A model generated the notes under the pieces. It saw only the letters and a list, made by a program, of their open reading frames with translations. It had not been told where the DNA came from and did not search any database. A stretch of 8,659 bases of DNA, taken from Candidatus Odinarchaeota archaeon (lineage in GTDB: Archaea > Asgardarchaeota > JAGGXT01). Within the stretch, counting starts at the first letter, position 1. The number at the start of each line of letters is the position of its first letter. The stretch is from positions 1-8,659 of the forward strand of contig JAGGXT010000294.1 of NCBI GenBank assembly GCA_021162905.1, read 5' to 3'. The translations under genes were made by a program, and so were the position numbers. Shown piece by piece: positions 6,965-8,659 of the stretch.

Positions 6965-7006
6965 TTTAAATCATTAAATCAAGGAATCTATATGAGGTTA
7001 TTTTTA

Positions 7007-7236
7007 ATGAAAGAAAGTAAGTTCATTCAAACAGAGGTTGATCTAGAGTTATATCGGCTTCTTAGATATATTTCTCGCAAAGAGAAAAAAGCCTCAAGAA
7101 AATATTCAGAGAAGCTCTGGAGGAGTATGTCAAGAAATATAAAAAGAAAGTAGAGGGAGACCCTATTTTTAAATTAATAGGTAGTATTGAAACTAATGAA
7201 GGAAATTGGAGTGAGCAGGATGATTGGAGACCTTAA
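7007..7236 (+). pseudogene. vapB: VapB-type antitoxin, frameshifted
   Basis: From ATG 7007 the sequence encodes MKESKFIQTEVDLELYRLL, continuing through a basic segment RKEKKASRK. At about 7097-7102 (AAAA) one base is missing and the frame changes. Without repair, translation runs on as YSEKLWRSMS and stops at 7153. With one A restored it continues IFREALEEYVKKYKKK, then GDPIFKLIGSIETNEGNWSE, ending QDDWRP at TAA 7236. The repaired protein of 77 residues has the VapB layout: an N-terminal ribbon-helix-helix DNA-binding and dimerisation part, then a short C-terminal tail (DPIFKLIGS...) that plugs the toxin's active site, common in archaeal VapB proteins. It would autoregulate the operon and neutralise VapC. 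The vapC start at 7220 overlaps its end by 17 bases, the normal arrangement. The annotated frame opened by TTG 6923 upstream is not a natural start. Confidence 0.75.
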
Positions 7237-7527
7237 TGAGATATACTTTGATACTTCTGCATTTATAGCTCTTATAGACAGGGGGAGATAGGAATCATAA
7301 TAAGGTGATTAAATTCTTTAGAGATTCTATTGTTAGCGGTAGCACATTTATCCTCGGCAAGTACGTTTTAATAGAGTTCATTACGGATTAACAAAAGAGT
7401 TGGAAAGAGAAAGCTACAAAATACTTTCTTTAAATTGAAAAATATATATAATAGTTCGCTTTTTACAAAAAATGCAAATGAAGTTCTTATGAATAAAATT
7501 AAGTGTGTGAAATGTTGGATGAAATAG
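7220..7527 (+). pseudogene. vapC: VapC PIN-domain toxin, multiply frameshifted and missing its 3' part
   Basis: ATG 7220 encodes MIGDLNEIYFDTSAFIALID, then hits TAG at 7289-7291 because of one extra G in the GGGGG at 7281-7285. With that G removed it reads RGDRNHNKVIKFFRDSIVSG, then STFILGKYVLIEFITD to TAA 7391. Further pieces appear in shifted frames: INKRVG (7387-7404), KEKATKYFL (7404-7430) and FKLKNIYNSSLFTKNANEVL (7429-7490), so at least three shifts are needed. D10 of the first PIN motif (YFDTSAF) and the Glu of LIEF, both metal ligands of this ribonuclease, are present. The last third, with the remaining conserved aspartates (the SFTDCxSF-type segment), is absent: the frame ends at TAG 7525-7527, inside the methyltransferase start. 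The toxin is dead. Confidence 0.75.
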
Positions 7528-8339
7528 ATGAAATTGTTAAATCTTGGTATAGAGAAAAAGCACAATATGAATGGGAGCGCTTGCAGCAAGATCCTTATCA
7601 TCAATTAGAATTCATTATAACGTTTCACTTTCTTAAAAAATACTTGCCTAAAACTGGTTTGGTTCTGGATGCTGGAGGGGGACCAGGGCGGTATACAATA
7701 GAGCTTGCAAAAAGAGGGTATGATGTTATTCTGTTGGACTTGGTTCCCGAGCTATTAAAAATCGCGAAAGAACAAATAAAAAAAGCAGGTGTGCAAAATA
7801 AAGTTAAGCAGATTGTTGAAGGCTCCATAGACGATCTATCAATGTTTGAAAATGAAACATTCGATGCTGTACTTTGTTTAGGAGGTGTATTGAATCATCT
7901 TTTAGACGAAAGACGAAGAGAAAAAGCTGCGAGAGAGCTTATAAGAGTTGCAAAGAAGGGGGCTCCTATTTTTGTTTCGGTCATAAGTAGGCTTGGTGTG
8001 CTGAGAGCAATATTCTTAAGATTTCCTGAGAGTCTGAAATTCTGTAAACATCATTGGGAAGTGGGGGATTATATCCCCGGGGTGCATGGAAGAGGATTCA
8101 CAGCGGCTCATTGGTTCTTACCTGAAGAGCTAAAAGAACTATTTGAGAGGCTGGGAGTAAAAATTCTAGAGATGGCTGCTTTAGAAGGGCTGTCGTCTCA
8201 CCATCGGGAGGAAACAAACAAACTATATGAGAATCAAGAAAACTGGAAATTATGGTTGGAAATATTATTAGAGACTTGTAATCATCCTTCAATTATCGGG
8301 GCAAGTGAGCATTTTCTTATGGTCGCTAAGAAAATATAA
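7512..8339 (+). CDS. Class I SAM-dependent methyltransferase
   Basis: This 275-residue cytoplasmic methyltransferase has a Rossmann-fold SAM domain. Motif I is VLDAGGGPGR (51-60). The acidic end of strand 2 is VILLD (72-76), which binds the SAM ribose. GSIDDL (104-109) precedes motif IV-like FDAVLCLGGVLNHL (117-130). RELIRVAKKGAPIFVSVISR (141-160) is the usual strand 5 region. The N-terminal helix (WYREKAQYEWERLQQDPYHQ) and the pre-motif FLKKYLPKTG match a family widespread in archaea and Firmicutes whose substrates are mostly unknown. The C-terminal part (180-265) is rich in His/Trp/Glu and probably forms the substrate cap. ATG 7512 is preferred; GTG 7503 in frame would add three residues. 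There is no ribosome site, and the start lies inside the tail of the vapC remnant, so the gene may be expressed from the old vapBC promoter. Confidence 0.85.
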   Translation: MLDEIDEIVKSWYREKAQYEWERLQQDPYHQLEFIITFHFLKKYLPKTGLVLDAGGGPGRYTIELAKRGYDVILLDLVPELLKIAKEQIKKAGVQNKVKQIVEGSIDDLSMFENETFDAVLCLGGVLNHLLDERRREKAARELIRVAKKGAPIFVSVISRLGVLRAIFLRFPESLKFCKHHWEVGDYIPGVHGRGFTAAHWFLPEELKELFERLGVKILEMAALEGLSSHHREETNKLYENQENWKLWLEILLETCNHPSIIGASEHFLMVAKKI

Positions 8340-8361
8340 TAATTATATTCTGAATGAAAAT

Positions 8362-8504
8362 TCAACTAGCTAATTCTTTAACCTCTGCTTTAACGGTTTC
8401 TACGAAATCCTTTGCCAATTCAATAGCCTCCTCGGCCTCTTCTTTGATATGTAAGTAATAGCTCCATAATCAGTAATTCTCTTCTTAATCCTATAATTTA
8501 ATAA
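8362..8504 (-). pseudogene. C-terminal remnant of a HEPN-like protein
   Basis: The minus strand encodes, in two frames joined near 8443-8448, LLNYRIKKRITDYGAITYIS then KEEAEEAIELAKDFVETV and KAEVKELAS, stopping at TGA 8364-8362. One missing A in the TCAAAG stretch explains the shift. The acidic helix EEAEEAIELAKDFVETVKAEV after an aromatic RITDYG loop resembles the C-terminal helix of archaeal HEPN proteins, the RNase or toxin partner of minimal nucleotidyltransferases. The in-frame stop at 8507-8505 and lack of any N-terminal helix with Rx4-6H show that only the end survives. The match is by pattern recognition on a short stretch and could be another four-helix protein. Confidence 0.45.
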
Positions 8505-8590
8505 TCATTGTTAAAATAATGTTTCACCGCTATTTTGGTCAAAATATCTGATTTTTTATATTTATGGCATTATTTCTTATGAAAGAGAAT

Positions 8591-8659
8591 ATGGAGGCAA
8601 TCCTTTTGAAAGCCTCTAAGCTCTTAATATTTTTACTTTTATCCTCCGTTATTTTATAC
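8591..8659 (+). CDS. Possible start of a secreted or membrane protein, running off the right edge
   Basis: ATG 8591 opens 23 codons to the edge, MEAILLKASKLLIFLLLSSV..., which has the shape of a signal peptide or first membrane helix (short charged start, then Leu/Ile/Phe-rich core). In-frame ATGs at 8564 and 8579 are alternatives. A TATA-like TTTATATTTA at 8555-8564 would start transcription near 8583-8587, favouring ATG 8591. The opposite strand is also open here (40 codons ending at 8539), so the strand choice is uncertain. Confidence 0.35.
   Translation, partial: MEAILLKASKLLIFLLLSSVILY

Noticed and set aside
6923..7153. A 76-codon plus-strand frame as a stand-alone gene.
   Set aside because: Its middle is VapB in frame from 7007, its start region is leader sequence, and its end is the out-of-frame reading after the missing base near 7100.
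8539..8659. A 40-codon minus-strand frame open from the right edge (ending NNAINIKNQIF).
   Set aside because: Plausible as a gene end but no recognisable motif; it competes with the plus-strand signal-peptide-like start and cannot be decided from this window.
1..8659. tRNA or rRNA genes, CRISPR arrays, insertion sequences or attachment sites.
   Set aside because: No cloverleaf-like segments, no spaced direct repeats, no transposase or integrase motifs, and no terminal inverted repeats with target duplications were seen on reading both strands.

Overview
The window looks like chromosomal DNA of a (probably hyperthermophilic) archaeon, most likely a TACK-lineage (Thermoproteota/Korarchaeota-like) organism. 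It is strongly A+T-rich, with AGA/AGG and ATA codons preferred, TATA-like boxes, short or absent leaders and occasional GGTG/GAGG ribosome sites. It encodes an archaeal 8-oxoguanine DNA glycosylase (AGOG), an archaeal-type phosphoglycolate phosphatase, a secreted NosD-like beta-helix protein and remnants of archaeal toxin-antitoxin loci. The lineage is an inference from gene families; no rRNA or other marker is present.

Layout. Position 1-152 (minus) is the start of a gene running off the left edge. Position 281-1204 (plus) is agog, convergent with a three-gene minus-strand block at 3891-1274: an inositol-monophosphatase-like protein with a degenerate metal site, phosphoglycolate phosphatase, and an unknown protein with a single C-terminal membrane helix. 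The last two overlap by 8 bases and are probably translationally coupled. Position 3892-4198 is a non-coding divergent spacer with two A/T-only palindromes. Position 4199-5618 (plus) holds a cell-surface parallel beta-helix protein that still has its signal peptide and membrane anchor but is broken by three frameshifts. Position 5690-6919 (plus) is a PP-loop (PAPS-reductase-family) protein. Position 7007-7527 (plus) is a decayed vapBC toxin-antitoxin pair, missing the 3' part of vapC, which runs straight into a class I SAM methyltransferase (7512-8339). A HEPN-like C-terminal remnant lies on the minus strand (8504-8362), and a possible signal peptide or membrane gene starts at the right edge.

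How they work together. The window is not one pathway. agog (oxidative base repair) and the phosphatase (removal of 2-phosphoglycolate, which can arise from repair of oxidised DNA ends) could both serve damage clean-up, but they are on opposite strands and that link is only an inference. The right half (4199-8659) reads as accessory DNA with several broken genes next to intact ones. The breaks cluster in the surface-protein and toxin-antitoxin loci while six other genes of 230-410 codons are clean, which favours real gene decay over uniform sequencing error, though several breaks lie in short homopolymers and need read-level checking. I do not see a convincing undescribed multi-gene system. 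The best leads are the degenerate IMPase-like protein, the phosphatase-coupled tail-anchored protein and the cysteine-bearing PP-loop protein.
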